Shown: positions 26,465 to 36,259, counted from the first letter of the stretch. The stretch: DNA of 44,721 nucleotides from Prevotella sp. (GCA_017474515.1 JAFVHN010000090.1:1-44721), one strand, 5' to 3'. The notes: generated by a model from the letters alone, not told the origin. Numbers and translations: made by a program.

Positions 26465-26561
26465 AGAAAAAAAAACGGCATCAAGGACTTTTCAACAAAG
26501 CTTTTTCATAACACGCTCGGCAGTGTTACAAAAAAGAAATAACGTGTAACAAAGTGAGTTT

Positions 26562-27338
26562 TCACTCCTTGCCACCGGCCTCCAGCCAACTGTCGATGAG
26601 CTGGCGGGCGATGCTTAATTTTTCGGGCAAATGGGGGAGGTTGTCGGCACGGAACCAGCCGCCGGTGCTGAGTTCCTCGTGCTGAAGATGAATGTTTCCG
26701 GAAACAAAATCGGCGTGGAAACCAACCATGAGGCCGCAGGGATAGGGCCAGGGCTGGCTGGCAAAATAACGGATGTTGGTGATGGTGATGCCCGTTTCTT
26801 CCATCACCTCGCGGGCCACGGCTTCCTCAAGGGTTTCGCCGGTTTCCACAAAGCCGGCCACCAGGCCGTAGAAGTCGCCGCGGAAATTGCGTGCACGGAC
26901 CATGAGCACCTCATCACCGCGGTGGACGAGGACAATGACGGCGGTGGCCAGTTGCGGCCATACTTCCTTGCCGCATTGGGTGCAACGCTTACTGATGGCA
27001 CTGGACTTCTTCATCGCTCCGCCACAAACGCCGCAATAGCGGGTGTTTTGGTCCCAATAGTTGATTTCGTAGCACTTGCCGGCATGCAGGTAATGCTCAA
27101 AAGGCAGCACATAATAAGACTTTCGCAACGGGCAGAGTTCATACGACGGCAGATCGGGAGGGCTGTCGATGCGGAAGGTTTTCATTTCGCCATCGGCAAC
27201 AGGAAGGGTGTGAACGGTATTCCACGGCTTGGCAGGCAAGGGAGGCTGCACACCACGGGGAACGTCGAAAGTGCCGTCGGCTTGCTTCAAGAGCAACAGG
27301 TCGGACTGGCAGAAAATGAACCAAAGGGGTGTTTCCAT
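26562..27338 (-). CDS. nudC: NAD(+) diphosphatase / decapping hydrolase NudC
   Basis: 258 residues. A zinc ribbon with C102, C105, C119 and C122 is followed by the Nudix box GFVETGETLEEAVAREVMEETG (162-183, glutamates intact) and the NudC-specific SQPWPYP at 194-200. NudC hydrolyses NADH to NMNH and AMP and removes the NAD cap from RNA, in the cytoplasm. Length matches E. coli NudC (257). It begins 10 bases after the TPR protein stop and is the last gene of the gyrA group. Confidence 0.95.
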   Translation of the reverse strand: METPLWFIFCQSDLLLLKQADGTFDVPRGVQPPLPAKPWNTVHTLPVADGEMKTFRIDSPPDLPSYELCPLRKSYYVLPFEHYLHAGKCYEINYWDQNTRYCGVCGGAMKKSSAISKRCTQCGKEVWPQLATAVIVLVHRGDEVLMVRARNFRGDFYGLVAGFVETGETLEEAVAREVMEETGITITNIRYFASQPWPYPCGLMVGFHADFVSGNIHLQHEELSTGGWFRADNLPHLPEKLSIARQLIDSWLEAGGKE

Positions 27339-27348
27339 GATTGCAAGG

Positions 27349-28554
27349 TCAGTTCCTGATAATGCTTACGATTTCCTCAAACTGCTTGCCCATGTTGAGG
27401 TTGAGGTAGATGTTATAGAGGGCGGCGGCCCATTTGTCCTTGTCGTCGGGACGCAGGGCGCGGTAACGCTCCATATAGGGCAAGGCGTGGCGGTGACAAT
27501 CTTCCTGATACTTGCGGCGGGCAGCCGTCTTCATGTCGGCGTGCTCGGCCTCGAATGCTTTGTTGAGCCATGCGGCACCGGCATTGTAATAGGCCTCCGA
27601 CAAGAGGGAATCTTTGGCGATAAGTCCCTCGCAGACGGCAATACACTCGTCGTACTGCCCCATGTTCAGCAGGATGTTACTCTTGGCATAGAGCATAATG
27701 GCGTTGTCGGACTGGCATTGCAATGCGGTATTGACAATGTCGAGAGAGGAATGGTAAAGGCCCCGCTGGTTGTAATAATCAACGAGGTGGGTGAAGAAAT
27801 AGTCGGACTTTCTATAACTATAAAAACCCTCGTGAAGGGTGGCCACATATTTGGCGGTGTCCTTCAGTTGATAGTATGCCTCGGCAAGGTATTGGAGGGT
27901 GTACTCCAGGTGGGCGCTGTCTTTCCTTGCCACCTCGCCATAACACAGGCTTTTGTGGGCGTCGCCCAACTTATAGGCGGAAAAGAGGGCCCAATAGGCG
28001 GCCACCGAGTCGGGCGTGTAATGAAGCGAAGTGTAGAGGGGCTTGCGGTGACAATCGTAATATTTTCCGAGAAAAGTCAGGGCGTCGGGATATTTCTGCT
28101 TGCCGATGAACCACAGGCCACCATTGAAGAGGTTGCGGCGATAGCGGTGAAGATAGTTGGCATTCCGCTCGCGATACTTCATTTTCACCCGTCCCTTTTC
28201 GTCGGGAAGCATGTCGAGGGAGTCGAGTTGCTCGCAAGCATCAAACATTCGCTTGGCGAGGTTGAAGATGGCGGAGGTGTCCACCTTCTGGCGGAGGTAC
28301 ATCTTCTCGTTGCCCTGCTCATACTGTGCGCGAAGGGCCTCGGTGAGCACCACATAAATCTTTATGTTGTGCTGGTTGGCGCTGTCGGTCAAAAGTTTGC
28401 GCATAAGTTGCTCGGCCTTGTCAAGGTTTTTACGCGACTTGATAAAGGCCTGTGCCTGCGCAATGTCTTTCTTCACGTTCTTCTGAGCCAAAGATGGCTG
28501 GAAGAGGAAAGAAAAGACAAAAACAACGAGTGATAACTTCTTGAGAAAGGGCAT
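27349..28554 (-). CDS. Exported TPR-repeat protein
   Basis: 401 residues from the internal start MPFLKKLSLVVFVFSFLFQPSLAQK, a good Sec signal with cleavage at SLA-Q. The frame is open 20 codons upstream, but those codons are the AAGTGAAAA repeat and not a protein N-terminus. The rest is helical with TPR-like pairs (LEYTLQYLAEAYYQLKDTAKYVATLHEGF, NAIMLYAKSNILLNMGQYDECIAVCEGLI, SEAYYNAGAAWLNKAF). Likely a periplasmic scaffold; partner unknown. It sits between another TPR gene and nudC in the gyrA group. Confidence 0.82.
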   Translation of the reverse strand: MPFLKKLSLVVFVFSFLFQPSLAQKNVKKDIAQAQAFIKSRKNLDKAEQLMRKLLTDSANQHNIKIYVVLTEALRAQYEQGNEKMYLRQKVDTSAIFNLAKRMFDACEQLDSLDMLPDEKGRVKMKYRERNANYLHRYRRNLFNGGLWFIGKQKYPDALTFLGKYYDCHRKPLYTSLHYTPDSVAAYWALFSAYKLGDAHKSLCYGEVARKDSAHLEYTLQYLAEAYYQLKDTAKYVATLHEGFYSYRKSDYFFTHLVDYYNQRGLYHSSLDIVNTALQCQSDNAIMLYAKSNILLNMGQYDECIAVCEGLIAKDSLLSEAYYNAGAAWLNKAFEAEHADMKTAARRKYQEDCHRHALPYMERYRALRPDDKDKWAAALYNIYLNLNMGKQFEEIVSIIRN

Positions 28555-28555
28555 T

Positions 28556-28651
28556 TGGAAGAAAAAAGTAAAAGTGAAAAGTGAAAAATCAGATGGTGTC
28601 AGCAAATTTTTCACTCTTCACTTTTACCTTAATTATTCACTTTTACCTAAA
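28556..28651. repeat. AAGTGAAAA inverted repeat between two TPR genes
   Basis: AAAGTAAAAGTGAAAAGTGAAAAA pairs with the TTTTTCACTCTTCACTTTTACC that follows about 20 bases later, with a further TTCACTTTTACC at the right end. The same unit appears at 41886-41910 and 42179-42200. It can fold as a long AT-rich hairpin in the gyrA transcript. Confidence 0.8.
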
Positions 28652-28660
28652 ATATTATGA

Positions 28661-29815
28661 TTACTGGTCCTTACCGGCTTCCACGGTCCTTGGGTCATCC
28701 TCGCCATAGAGGTTCCAATAGGCATTGTAGCGGTTGTAGCCCCAGTTGCTGATGTTCTTCTCGGGGTCCAGTTCCTTTGCCTTGTCGTAATAGGGGATGG
28801 CCGTTTTATAGAACTCGGCTTTCTTTGCCTCGTTGGTCTCATCCTGTGCCTTATAGCTATAGCAAGTGCCCAGATAGGTGTAGATGACGGCATTGTTGGG
28901 CTGGGAAGCCAGGGCCTTGTTGAGTGCTTCGATGGCCTTGTCATACTCCATTTCGGTCATGTAGTTCTGTCCCTTGAGGATGAGTGCCACGAAGTTGTTG
29001 GGGTCGGCGGCAATCACGTCGTCGATGAACTTCTGTCCCTGAGCCCTTTCGCCGATGGAGGTGTAGGCGTTGTAGAGGTTCTCAATGACCACGGCGTTGG
29101 CCTGGCCCTTGGTGTACTTGTTGAGATAGCTCTTGGCCTTCTCAATGTACTTCAGCGTGTCGGCCTTAGTCTGAAGGCTCTTCTGCATGGAGGTGAGCAA
29201 AATGTGCATGGAAGCTCCGCCATAGGTGCTGTCGTTGAGTGCATATCCGGCATACTTGATGGCCTGGTCGAAGAGGTTCTGGCGCTGGGCGGCGTTGCAT
29301 GTGAAGTAAGCAATCTGCGGAAGCACGGGGTCTTTGCTCAGGTCATCGGCAAAGATGGCGCTCGAAGCATCGCAATAAAGCGACAGATAGTCAAACACTT
29401 TCTGCGGGTTGTTCTCGTCGAGTCCTTCCTGTCCGGGTTCGGTCATCACCTGGCGAGCCTTGTCGAGCGAGGGCAGGTATTTCATGAAGCCCTTCGGGTC
29501 GAGGTTCTTGAAGTTCACGGCCTCGCGGATGAGGTTTCCGGCGGCGGTGTAAGTGGTGTTCACATCAAAATCCTTGTTCAGCTGGCGAGTCATGTATTTG
29601 TCGTGCGAAGCGTCAAATTCCTTGGATGCCAGGTCCATGAGCTTTGTGCACACTTTCACCTGGTCTTCCTGTGAAAGAGCGCTGATTCCGGCCTGCACCA
29701 TCTGCTTGGCATCGGCATAGGTTTTGGCCTTTTTGATAGTTTTTAAGATGTCTGTTTGAGCAAACGAGCAAGTGGCACCCAGTGCCAGCATTGCCATGAT
29801 CATGATTTTTTTCAT
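28661..29815 (-). CDS. Exported TPR-repeat protein
   Basis: 384 residues with a Sec signal (MKKIMIMAMLALGATCSFAQ, cleavage after FAQ or SFA). TPR units are clear in the C-terminal half: ANAVVIENLYNAYTSIGERAQGQKFIDDVIAADPNN, FVALILKGQNYMTEMEYDKAIEALNKALASQPNN, then AVIYTYLGTCYSYKAQ. Probably a periplasmic protein-interaction scaffold. It starts 62 bases after gyrA on the same strand, with no terminator between, so it is likely co-transcribed with gyrA. Confidence 0.87.
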   Translation of the reverse strand: MKKIMIMAMLALGATCSFAQTDILKTIKKAKTYADAKQMVQAGISALSQEDQVKVCTKLMDLASKEFDASHDKYMTRQLNKDFDVNTTYTAAGNLIREAVNFKNLDPKGFMKYLPSLDKARQVMTEPGQEGLDENNPQKVFDYLSLYCDASSAIFADDLSKDPVLPQIAYFTCNAAQRQNLFDQAIKYAGYALNDSTYGGASMHILLTSMQKSLQTKADTLKYIEKAKSYLNKYTKGQANAVVIENLYNAYTSIGERAQGQKFIDDVIAADPNNFVALILKGQNYMTEMEYDKAIEALNKALASQPNNAVIYTYLGTCYSYKAQDETNEAKKAEFYKTAIPYYDKAKELDPEKNISNWGYNRYNAYWNLYGEDDPRTVEAGKDQ

Positions 29816-29877
29816 ACGCTTTTATAGTTAAAAAGGTTGTTAATAAATCGACGTTATATTATTTTGAAGGTTTAATC

Positions 29878-32523
29878 CTACTGCTGCGGTTCTTCGTTTT
29901 CGCTTTCTTCGTCGGCAAAGTCCACGATGTCCACGGGAGCGGAGGCCTCATTGTTCTCTACATTCAGGTCTTTCTTGATGGCCTCGGCGTTTTGTGCCCA
30001 TTCCTCGCGGCTTTTCTGCTCTACGAGCGCCTCGAGGTCGGAGCTCATCACCTTGCACACGCTGGCAATGACGTCGTTCTTCTTTGTCAGGTTGATGAGC
30101 CTCACGCCCTGCGTGTTGCGTCCCATCACGCGACATTCGGCCACGGCGAGTCTGATGACGATTCCGCTTTTGTTGATAATCATCAGGTCGTTCTGGTCGG
30201 TGACGTTCTTGATGGCCACCAGCCGTCCCGTCTTGTCGGTGATGTTAAGGGTTTTCACGCCCTTCATGCCTCGGTTGGTGACGCGATAGTCGGCCACTTC
30301 CGAGCGTTTGCCGTAGCCGTTTTCGCTCACCACCATGATGGTTTCCTCCTCGGGCCTGTTCACCACAATCATGCCGACCACGGCATCGTCGTCGCCGTCG
30401 AGCTGCATGCCCTTCACGCCGGTTGACACGCGCCCCATGGCCCTCACCTTGTCTTCGTGGAATCTCACGGCACGTCCGTTCCTGTCGGCCATCACCAGTT
30501 CGTTCTTTCCGTTGGTGAGCCTCACGTCCACCACCTCGTCGCCTTCGAGTATGTTGATGGCCATCACGCCCTTGCTCCTGGGCCGGCTGAAGGCCTCGAG
30601 CACGGTTTTCTTGATGATGCCGTTCTTGGTGGCGAACACCACATAGTGGCTATTGACGAACTCGCGGTCCTCGAGGCCTTTTCCGCGAAGTCGCAGTATG
30701 GCGTTCACGGCGTCGTCGCTATCGATGTTGAGCATGTTCTGAATGGCCCTGCCTTTCGAGTTCTTTTCGCCCTCGGGAATTTCATAGCATTTCAGCCAGT
30801 AGCAGCGGCCCTTCTTGGTGAAGATGAGCATGGTCTGGTGCATGGTGGCGGGATAAATGAACTCGGTGAAGTCGTTGTCGCGCGTGCGGGCTCCCTTGGC
30901 TCCCACTCCGCCGCGAGCCTGCTCCTTGAACTCGGAGAGGGCGGTGCGCTTGATGTATCCCAGGTGGCTGATAGTGATGACCACGGGGTCGTTGGGATAG
31001 AAGTCCTCGGCGTTGAACTCGTGCTCGTCGGGCACTATCTGCGTCTTCCTTTCGTCGCCATATTTCTCTTTCACCTCCTGCAGGTCCTTCTTCATCACTT
31101 CCTTGCAACGCTCGGGGTTATCGAGAATTTCCTGAAGGTCGGCAATGAGCACCAGAAGGTCGTCGTACTCCTGATGGAGCTGCTCGACGCGTAGTCCGGT
31201 GAGCTGGCTGAGCCTCATGTCCACGATGGCCTTGCTCTGCGGCTCGTCGAGGTTGAAGCGTGCCTCCAGGTTGCGCTGGGCATCTGAGGGGCTTTTCGAG
31301 TTCCTGATGATGTGCACCACCTCGTCGATGTTGTCCACCGCGATGATGAGTCCTTCCAGGATGTGTGCGCGCTCCTTGGCCTTCTTCAGGTCATAGCGTG
31401 TGCGGCGGATGGTGACGTCGTGGCGGTGTTCCACGAAATACCTCACGCACTCCTTCAGCGAAAGGAGCTTTGGCGAGAGCTTCGTCTTGTCGTGCTTGCC
31501 GGGCACCAGGGCAATGTTGTTCACCGAGAAGGTGCTCTGCAAGGCGGTCATCTTGAACAACTTGTTCAAAATGACGTTGGCGTTGGCCTCTTTCTTCACG
31601 TCGATGACGATGCGCATGCCCTGGCGTCCGCTCTCGTCGTTGGCGTTTGAGATGCCTTCCAGCTTGCCTTCCTTCACCAGGTCGGCAATGTATTCTATGA
31701 GCTGGGCCTTGTTCACGCCGTATGGAATTTCGGTCACCACGATTTTGTCGTGGGTGTCGTGGCTTTCTATCTCGGCCTTGGCCCTCATGACGATGCGTCC
31801 GCGGCCTGTCTCGTAGGCGTCTTTCACGCCCTGCAGCCCGTAGATGAAGGCGCCGGTGGGGAAGTCGGGGGCAGGAATATACTCCATCAGCCCCTCGGTG
31901 TCGATGTCGGGGTTGTCGATATATGCACAACAACCGTCGATGACCTCGCCGAGGTTATGCGTGGGAATGTTGGTGGCCATGCCCACGGCAATGCCGTTTC
32001 CGCCGTTCACCAGCAGGTTGGGCACCTTCGTTGGCATTACGCTGGGCTCCTGGAGCGAGTCGTCGAAGTTGTTCACCATATCGACGGTGTCCTTGTCCAG
32101 GTCGTCCATGATTTGCTCGCCCATGCGCGAGAGTCGGCACTCGGTGTAACGCATGGCGGCTGGTGAGTCGCCGTCCACGCTTCCGAAGTTGCCCTGCCCA
32201 TCCACGAGGGTGTAGCGCATGTTCCACTCTTGGGCCATGCGCACCAGTGCGCCATATACGGAGCTGTCGCCGTGGGGGTGATACTTTCCGAGCACCTCGC
32301 CCACCACGCGTGCGCATTTCTTATAAGGTTTGTCGCTGGTGTTGCCGATGCCGGCCATACCATAGAGGATGCGGCGGTGAACGGGTTTGAAGCCGTCGCG
32401 CACGTCGGGAAGGGCACGCGCCACAATCACCGACATCGAATAGTCAATATACGAGGACTTCATTTCCTCCTCTATATTGATTTTGATGATTCTGTCTTGG
32501 TCAAAAGTCTGATTTTCGTCCAT
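29878..32523 (-). CDS. gyrA: DNA gyrase subunit A
   Basis: 881 residues. The breakage-reunion domain has the catalytic Tyr126 in [10 protein letters not shown] (E. coli Tyr122); the C-terminal half carries the beta-pinwheel repeats, with a GyrA-box-like stretch [11 protein letters not shown]. The acidic tail ends in [10 protein letters not shown]. With GyrB it introduces negative supercoils using ATP. In the quinolone region [19 protein letters not shown], Ser87 corresponds to E. coli Ser83, but Gly91 stands where E. coli has Asp87. It is the first gene of a group followed by two TPR genes and nudC, with a -7 motif 99 bases upstream. Confidence 0.98.
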   Translation of the reverse strand: MDENQTFDQDRIIKINIEEEMKSSYIDYSMSVIVARALPDVRDGFKPVHRRILYGMAGIGNTSDKPYKKCARVVGEVLGKYHPHGDSSVYGALVRMAQEWNMRYTLVDGQGNFGSVDGDSPAAMRYTECRLSRMGEQIMDDLDKDTVDMVNNFDDSLQEPSVMPTKVPNLLVNGGNGIAVGMATNIPTHNLGEVIDGCCAYIDNPDIDTEGLMEYIPAPDFPTGAFIYGLQGVKDAYETGRGRIVMRAKAEIESHDTHDKIVVTEIPYGVNKAQLIEYIADLVKEGKLEGISNANDESGRQGMRIVIDVKKEANANVILNKLFKMTALQSTFSVNNIALVPGKHDKTKLSPKLLSLKECVRYFVEHRHDVTIRRTRYDLKKAKERAHILEGLIIAVDNIDEVVHIIRNSKSPSDAQRNLEARFNLDEPQSKAIVDMRLSQLTGLRVEQLHQEYDDLLVLIADLQEILDNPERCKEVMKKDLQEVKEKYGDERKTQIVPDEHEFNAEDFYPNDPVVITISHLGYIKRTALSEFKEQARGGVGAKGARTRDNDFTEFIYPATMHQTMLIFTKKGRCYWLKCYEIPEGEKNSKGRAIQNMLNIDSDDAVNAILRLRGKGLEDREFVNSHYVVFATKNGIIKKTVLEAFSRPRSKGVMAINILEGDEVVDVRLTNGKNELVMADRNGRAVRFHEDKVRAMGRVSTGVKGMQLDGDDDAVVGMIVVNRPEEETIMVVSENGYGKRSEVADYRVTNRGMKGVKTLNITDKTGRLVAIKNVTDQNDLMIINKSGIVIRLAVAECRVMGRNTQGVRLINLTKKNDVIASVCKVMSSDLEALVEQKSREEWAQNAEAIKKDLNVENNEASAPVDIVDFADEESENEEPQQ

Positions 32524-32621
32524 TATTATCGTTATTGTTTCTACTTACTGTTTTTTACCGGAAAAGGCCGCAGAGGGCTTTCTTTTGCCTTCTAAGCCCT
32601 TTTGGGTACTGAATAACCGCG

Positions 32622-32629
32622 CAAAAATA
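32622..32629 (-). promoter_or_regulatory. -7 promoter element of gyrA
   Basis: The minus strand reads TATTTTTG, matching TAnnTTTG, 99 bases before the gyrA ATG. Confidence 0.55.
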
Positions 32630-32756
32630 CTGCTTTTTTTTCATTCCTCCAAACAAAGGAGCGCAAACGTGCGTTTTTTTAATTCTTTTTGAGGGTAACG
32701 GGGGCGCACTGGACAAATGAGGGTGAAATAATCTTAAAATTTCGCAAGTTGATGTA

Positions 32757-32792
32757 GTTCGGGAGTTCAGAAGTTCAGACAATAGTCGGGGC
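32757..32792. repeat. Half copy of the GGAGTTYAG hairpin repeat
   Basis: AGTTCGGGAGTTCAGAAGTTCAGACAATAGTC corresponds to one arm of the hairpins at 36123-36237 and 43334-43446. A partial second arm (ATTATTGTCATTTCTGAGG) follows. Another half copy lies near 42100-42125. Confidence 0.65.
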
Positions 32793-32857
32793 ATTATTGT
32801 CATTTCTGAGGGATTGAAAAATCGATAGGGGAAAAGATGTCCGGCTGATTGCAAAAG

Positions 32858-33118
32858 GAAGGGGAAGCTGGTGGATAGTTTTTATGAAAAATTTTGACAA
32901 AATTGGCCATTTTTGCGACCATTTCATAAAGTGTTGAATATCAGAGGATTAAAGAATACGCTTGGTTTGACCGCAAATTTCGGGGAGAGATCTTGAAGAT
33001 TGAGGGGAGAGATCTTGAAGATTTCTCCTCGAAATTTGCGGTCAAACTTCTTGGGGGGTGAAATTTCTTTTGAAAAATCTTGACAAAATGATTGCACAAC
33101 ACTTAAGGAAAAATGATA
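32858..33118 (-). repeat. Dispersed palindromic element, copy E
   Basis: The 83-bp core is 32965-33047, with arms GTTTGACCGCAAATTTCGGGG and its complement and inner doublets AGATCTTGAAGATT. GAAAAATTTTGACAAAA (32885-32901) and TTGAATATCA lie to the left; GAAAAATCTTGACAAAA lies 24 bases after the core. TTGAG is at offset 36-40. It lies between the divergent gyrA and ttcA genes. Confidence 0.87.
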
Positions 33119-33132
33119 AGGGTTACTCTGTC

Positions 33133-33325
33133 TGAGCCGACGCATTAGGAGCCGACGCATTAGGAGCCGACTCGATAGGAGCCGACGCTTTAGGAGCCGA
33201 CGCCTCCGAGCGTCGGAGTAACTAAAAAAACTAACGAAAGTAAGAAAAATAGTCCGACGCTTGGAAGCGTCGGCTCCTAAAAGCGTCGGCTCCTAAAGGC
33301 GTCGGCTCCTATCGAGTCGGTTCCT
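33133..33325. repeat. REP-like array, second locus
   Basis: Several copies of TAGGAGCCGACGC (33143-33205) are followed by CCTCCGAGCGTCGGAGTAACTAAAAAAACT, then GACGCTTGGAAGCGTCGGCTCCTAA and more GCGTCGGCTCCTA copies in the opposite sense, making a large imperfect palindrome. It uses the same unit and linker as the 22451-22913 array. Confidence 0.87.
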
Positions 33326-33442
33326 GAAAAGGCTCTTAAACAAGGCCTCAATAGCGCGCGATTTTATGTTTTAGACTGTAAATATAGTATAATTATTTCA
33401 AAAGTAGCCAGATTCAAAAGTCTTTTATTTCCCAAATATTCG

Positions 33443-33450
33443 TAATTTTG
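33443..33450 (+). promoter_or_regulatory. -7 promoter element of ttcA-copA
   Basis: TAATTTTG, matching TAnnTTTG, 19 bases before the ttcA ATG. Confidence 0.6.
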
Positions 33451-33469
33451 CACCCCAAACATCCAAGCA

Positions 33470-34198
33470 ATGAAAAACGACAAGGTGACCCGGCTTTTCA
33501 ACGAAGCGCTGAACCGTTACGCCCTCATCGGCGACGGCGACAAAATCCTGGTGGGGCTGTCGGGAGGAAAAGACTCGCTGGCCCTCCTTGAGCTGCTGGC
33601 CCACAGGCAGCGCATCTTCGTGCCGAGGTTCAGCGTAGTGGCCGTGCATGTGAAGATGAGCAACATCCCCTACCTGTGCGACGAGGACTACCTGCGGTCT
33701 TTCGCCGAAGGGCTGGGCGTGGAACTGATGGTTTGCGAAACATCTTTCGACGCCTCTACCGACACGCGCCACACGCCCTGCTTCCTGTGTTCGTGGCAAC
33801 GGCGGAAGGCCATGTTTGAAATGGCCAAGACGCTGGGATGCAACAAAATAGCGCTGGGGCACCACCGCGACGACATCATGCAGACGGCCCTGATGAACCT
33901 CACTTTCCAAGGGCAGTTCTCGTCCATGCGGCCCCTCATGGCCATGGACCGCTTCCCCATGACCATCATCCGACCGCTGTGCCTCATCAGGGAAAAGCAG
34001 CTGGAGGAGTGGGCCTTGGAGCAAGGCTACCACCGCCTCAAGCGCGAATGTCCCTACAACGATGCCACGCGGCGCAACGACATGAAGGAGGTGGTGGCCA
34101 TGCTCGAAAAACTCAACCCCGAATTTGCCTATACATTTTATAGGGCGATAGAGAAAAACGGCACCCCTCTCGAATACTCAAACAACCAAAGCCAATGA
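33470..34198 (+). CDS. ttcA: TtcA-like tRNA 2-thiocytidine synthetase (PP-loop ATPase)
   Basis: 242 residues. PP-loop SGGKDS at 31-36, C104-xx-C107 in HTPCFLCSW, and a later Cys in RECPYND, giving the three cysteines expected to hold the [4Fe-4S] cluster of TtcA. ALGHHRDDIMQT is the other family motif. The reaction is ATP-dependent thiolation of C32 in tRNA. It is shorter than E. coli TtcA (311), as is common for Bacteroidota homologues. The last 4 bases overlap the copA start (ATGA), so translation is probably coupled. TtcA-like proteins cannot be told from related TtuA/CTU proteins with full certainty by eye. Confidence 0.85.
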   Translation: MKNDKVTRLFNEALNRYALIGDGDKILVGLSGGKDSLALLELLAHRQRIFVPRFSVVAVHVKMSNIPYLCDEDYLRSFAEGLGVELMVCETSFDASTDTRHTPCFLCSWQRRKAMFEMAKTLGCNKIALGHHRDDIMQTALMNLTFQGQFSSMRPLMAMDRFPMTIIRPLCLIREKQLEEWALEQGYHRLKRECPYNDATRRNDMKEVVAMLEKLNPEFAYTFYRAIEKNGTPLEYSNNQSQ

Positions 34199-36117
34199 AA
34201 AAGACAATACCCGTATTGGGAATGATGTGCGCCGGATGCGCCGCCAACGTGGAACGCCGCATGAACCAGCTGGAGGGCGTGGAAAAGGCCGTGGTCAACC
34301 TCGCCACGCGCACCGTCATGGTGGAATACGACGAAAGCCGGATTTCACCTCAGCAGATGAAGGACGAAATCATGAAATCGGGCTACGAACTCGTGATTGA
34401 GGAAGACCGCAGCATGGCGGAAATGGAGAACCGCGCTCACCGGCAACTGCTGCTGAGAGTCGCCTTGTCGTGGCTATGCGCATTGGCGGTCATGGCCATT
34501 GCCATGAAATGGGTGAACGTGGGCAACCGCGACACGGCCAACCAGCTGATGCTCATCGTGGCACTAATCAACCTCTTCTACTGTGGACGGCAATTCTTCG
34601 TAAATGCCTGGAAACAACTGCGCCACGCCTCGGCCAACATGGACACGCTGGTGGCACTGAGCACCGGCATTTCGTTCCTGTTCTCCACGTTCAACACGTT
34701 CTGGGGCGAATCATTTTGGGGACAACGGGGCATGGCGTGGGACACCTGGTTCGATGCCTCGGTCATGATTATCACCTTCGTGCTTACGGGCCGGCTGATG
34801 GAGTCGAAAGCCAAAAACGGCACCGCCTCGGCCATCAGGACACTCATGGGACTACAGCCCAAGACGGCTCGCGTGGCGGAGGGCGGAGGGCTCAACAATG
34901 TGCCCATAGCCACCCTTCAGAAAGGCGACCTCATAGAAGTGAGGGCGGGCGAGAAAATTCCCGTCGATGGCGTCTGCACTGCCCCACCCCGCGACTCCGG
35001 CTCGCAGGAGCCGCCGCGCGTTGACGAAAGCACCATCACCGGCGAGCCGGTGCCGGCCACGAAACGGCCGGGCGACAAGGTGTTTGCCGGCACCACCCTG
35101 CGGCAGGGCACCCTGCACTTCAAGGCCACCGCCGTGGGGAAAGACACCATGCTGGCCGCCATCATTCGCACCGTGCAAGAGGCGCAGGGCTCGAAGGCTC
35201 CCGTGCAGCGCGTGGTGGACAAGATAGCGTTGGTGTTTGTGCCGACGGTGCTCATACTGGCGGCACTCACATTCGTGGTGTGGTGGGCCGTGGGCGGACA
35301 GGAACAGCTGCCACAGGCCCTGCTCTCGGCAGTCAGCGTGCTCGTCATAGCGTGCCCCTGTGCCCTCGGACTGGCCACGCCAACGGCCCTCATGGTGGGC
35401 ATCGGCAAGGCTGCCGCCCAAAACATTCTCATCAAGGATGCCACCGCCCTGGAGAACATCCGCAACATCAACGCGCTGGTGATTGACAAGACGGGCACGC
35501 TCACCATTCCCAATCCCGACATCGATTTTGGCAAAGCGGAACAACTGAAACCCGAGGAGCGCGAACGGCTAAAGCCACACGCGCGCGAGGCCATGGAGCA
35601 ACTGCATAGCATGGGCGTGGAAACCGTCATGATGAGCGGCGACAACGAGGAGGCGGCGGCTTATTGGGCACAAAAAGCCGGCATCGACGACTACCGCGCA
35701 AGGGTGATGCCGGGCGACAAAGAGCAGATGGTGAGGACGTTGCAGGAACAAGGAAAACATGTGGCCATGACCGGCGACGGCATCAACGACACGCAGGCAC
35801 TGGCCGCTGCCGACGTAAGCATTGCCATGGCCAGGGGCACCGACGTGGCCATGGACGTGGCACAGGTGACACTCATGGGCGACGACCTGCGCCGCATTCC
35901 GCAAGCCATCATGCTTTCACGGAGAACGGTGAACATGATACGGCAAAACCTCTTTTGGGCTTTTATATATAATATAATATGTGTGCCCTTGGCGGCGGGT
36001 GTGCCACGGCTCTTCGGCCTCGACTGGCAAATCACGCCGATGTGGGCAGCGGCACTCATGGCCATGAGCAGCATCAGCGTGGTGCTCAACAGCTTGAGGC
36101 TGAAATGGGGGAAATAA
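34195..36117 (+). CDS. copA: Copper-type P1B ATPase lacking the nucleotide-binding domain
   Basis: 640 residues. An HMA domain (GMMCAGCAAN, C12/C15) is followed by paired helices, the actuator domain with ITGEP (281-285), the ion-binding CPC (388-390), DKTGT with phosphorylated D431, TGDGINDTQ (526-534), and C-terminal helices with YN and MSS motifs, all as in Cu+ exporters. Only about 48 residues separate DKTGT from the SGDN motif (481-484), where CopA proteins usually have a ~120-residue ATP-binding N domain with SEHPLA. No HP motif is present. The actuator carries an extra loop, CTAPPRDSGSQEPPR. Flanks on both sides are intact and in frame, so this is not a frameshift. How it would bind ATP is unclear. 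Confidence 0.9.
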   Translation: MKKTIPVLGMMCAGCAANVERRMNQLEGVEKAVVNLATRTVMVEYDESRISPQQMKDEIMKSGYELVIEEDRSMAEMENRAHRQLLLRVALSWLCALAVMAIAMKWVNVGNRDTANQLMLIVALINLFYCGRQFFVNAWKQLRHASANMDTLVALSTGISFLFSTFNTFWGESFWGQRGMAWDTWFDASVMIITFVLTGRLMESKAKNGTASAIRTLMGLQPKTARVAEGGGLNNVPIATLQKGDLIEVRAGEKIPVDGVCTAPPRDSGSQEPPRVDESTITGEPVPATKRPGDKVFAGTTLRQGTLHFKATAVGKDTMLAAIIRTVQEAQGSKAPVQRVVDKIALVFVPTVLILAALTFVVWWAVGGQEQLPQALLSAVSVLVIACPCALGLATPTALMVGIGKAAAQNILIKDATALENIRNINALVIDKTGTLTIPNPDIDFGKAEQLKPEERERLKPHAREAMEQLHSMGVETVMMSGDNEEAAAYWAQKAGIDDYRARVMPGDKEQMVRTLQEQGKHVAMTGDGINDTQALAAADVSIAMARGTDVAMDVAQVTLMGDDLRRIPQAIMLSRRTVNMIRQNLFWAFIYNIICVPLAAGVPRLFGLDWQITPMWAAALMAMSSISVVLNSLRLKWGK

Positions 36118-36122
36118 GATTT

Positions 36123-36237
36123 GGAGTTTAGGAGTTTGGGAGTTTAGACAAAAGTTTTGTTCTGTTCCATGGTGGCAGGATTGATGTTTCAGAACTATTG
36201 TCTAAACTCCTAAACTCCTTAAACTCCTAAACTCCTT
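36123..36237. repeat. GGAGTTYAG hairpin repeat between copA and a convergent gene
   Basis: GGAGTTTAGGAGTTTGGGAGTTTAGACAAAAGTT on the left pairs with AACTATTGTCTAAACTCCTAAACTCC and a further TTAAACTCCTAAACTCC on the right, around a ~45-base loop. It lies between two convergent genes, so it could act as a two-way terminator. It has the same architecture as 43334-43446. Confidence 0.85.
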
Positions 36238-36259
36238 AAATATATTTGCGCGAAAAGCA

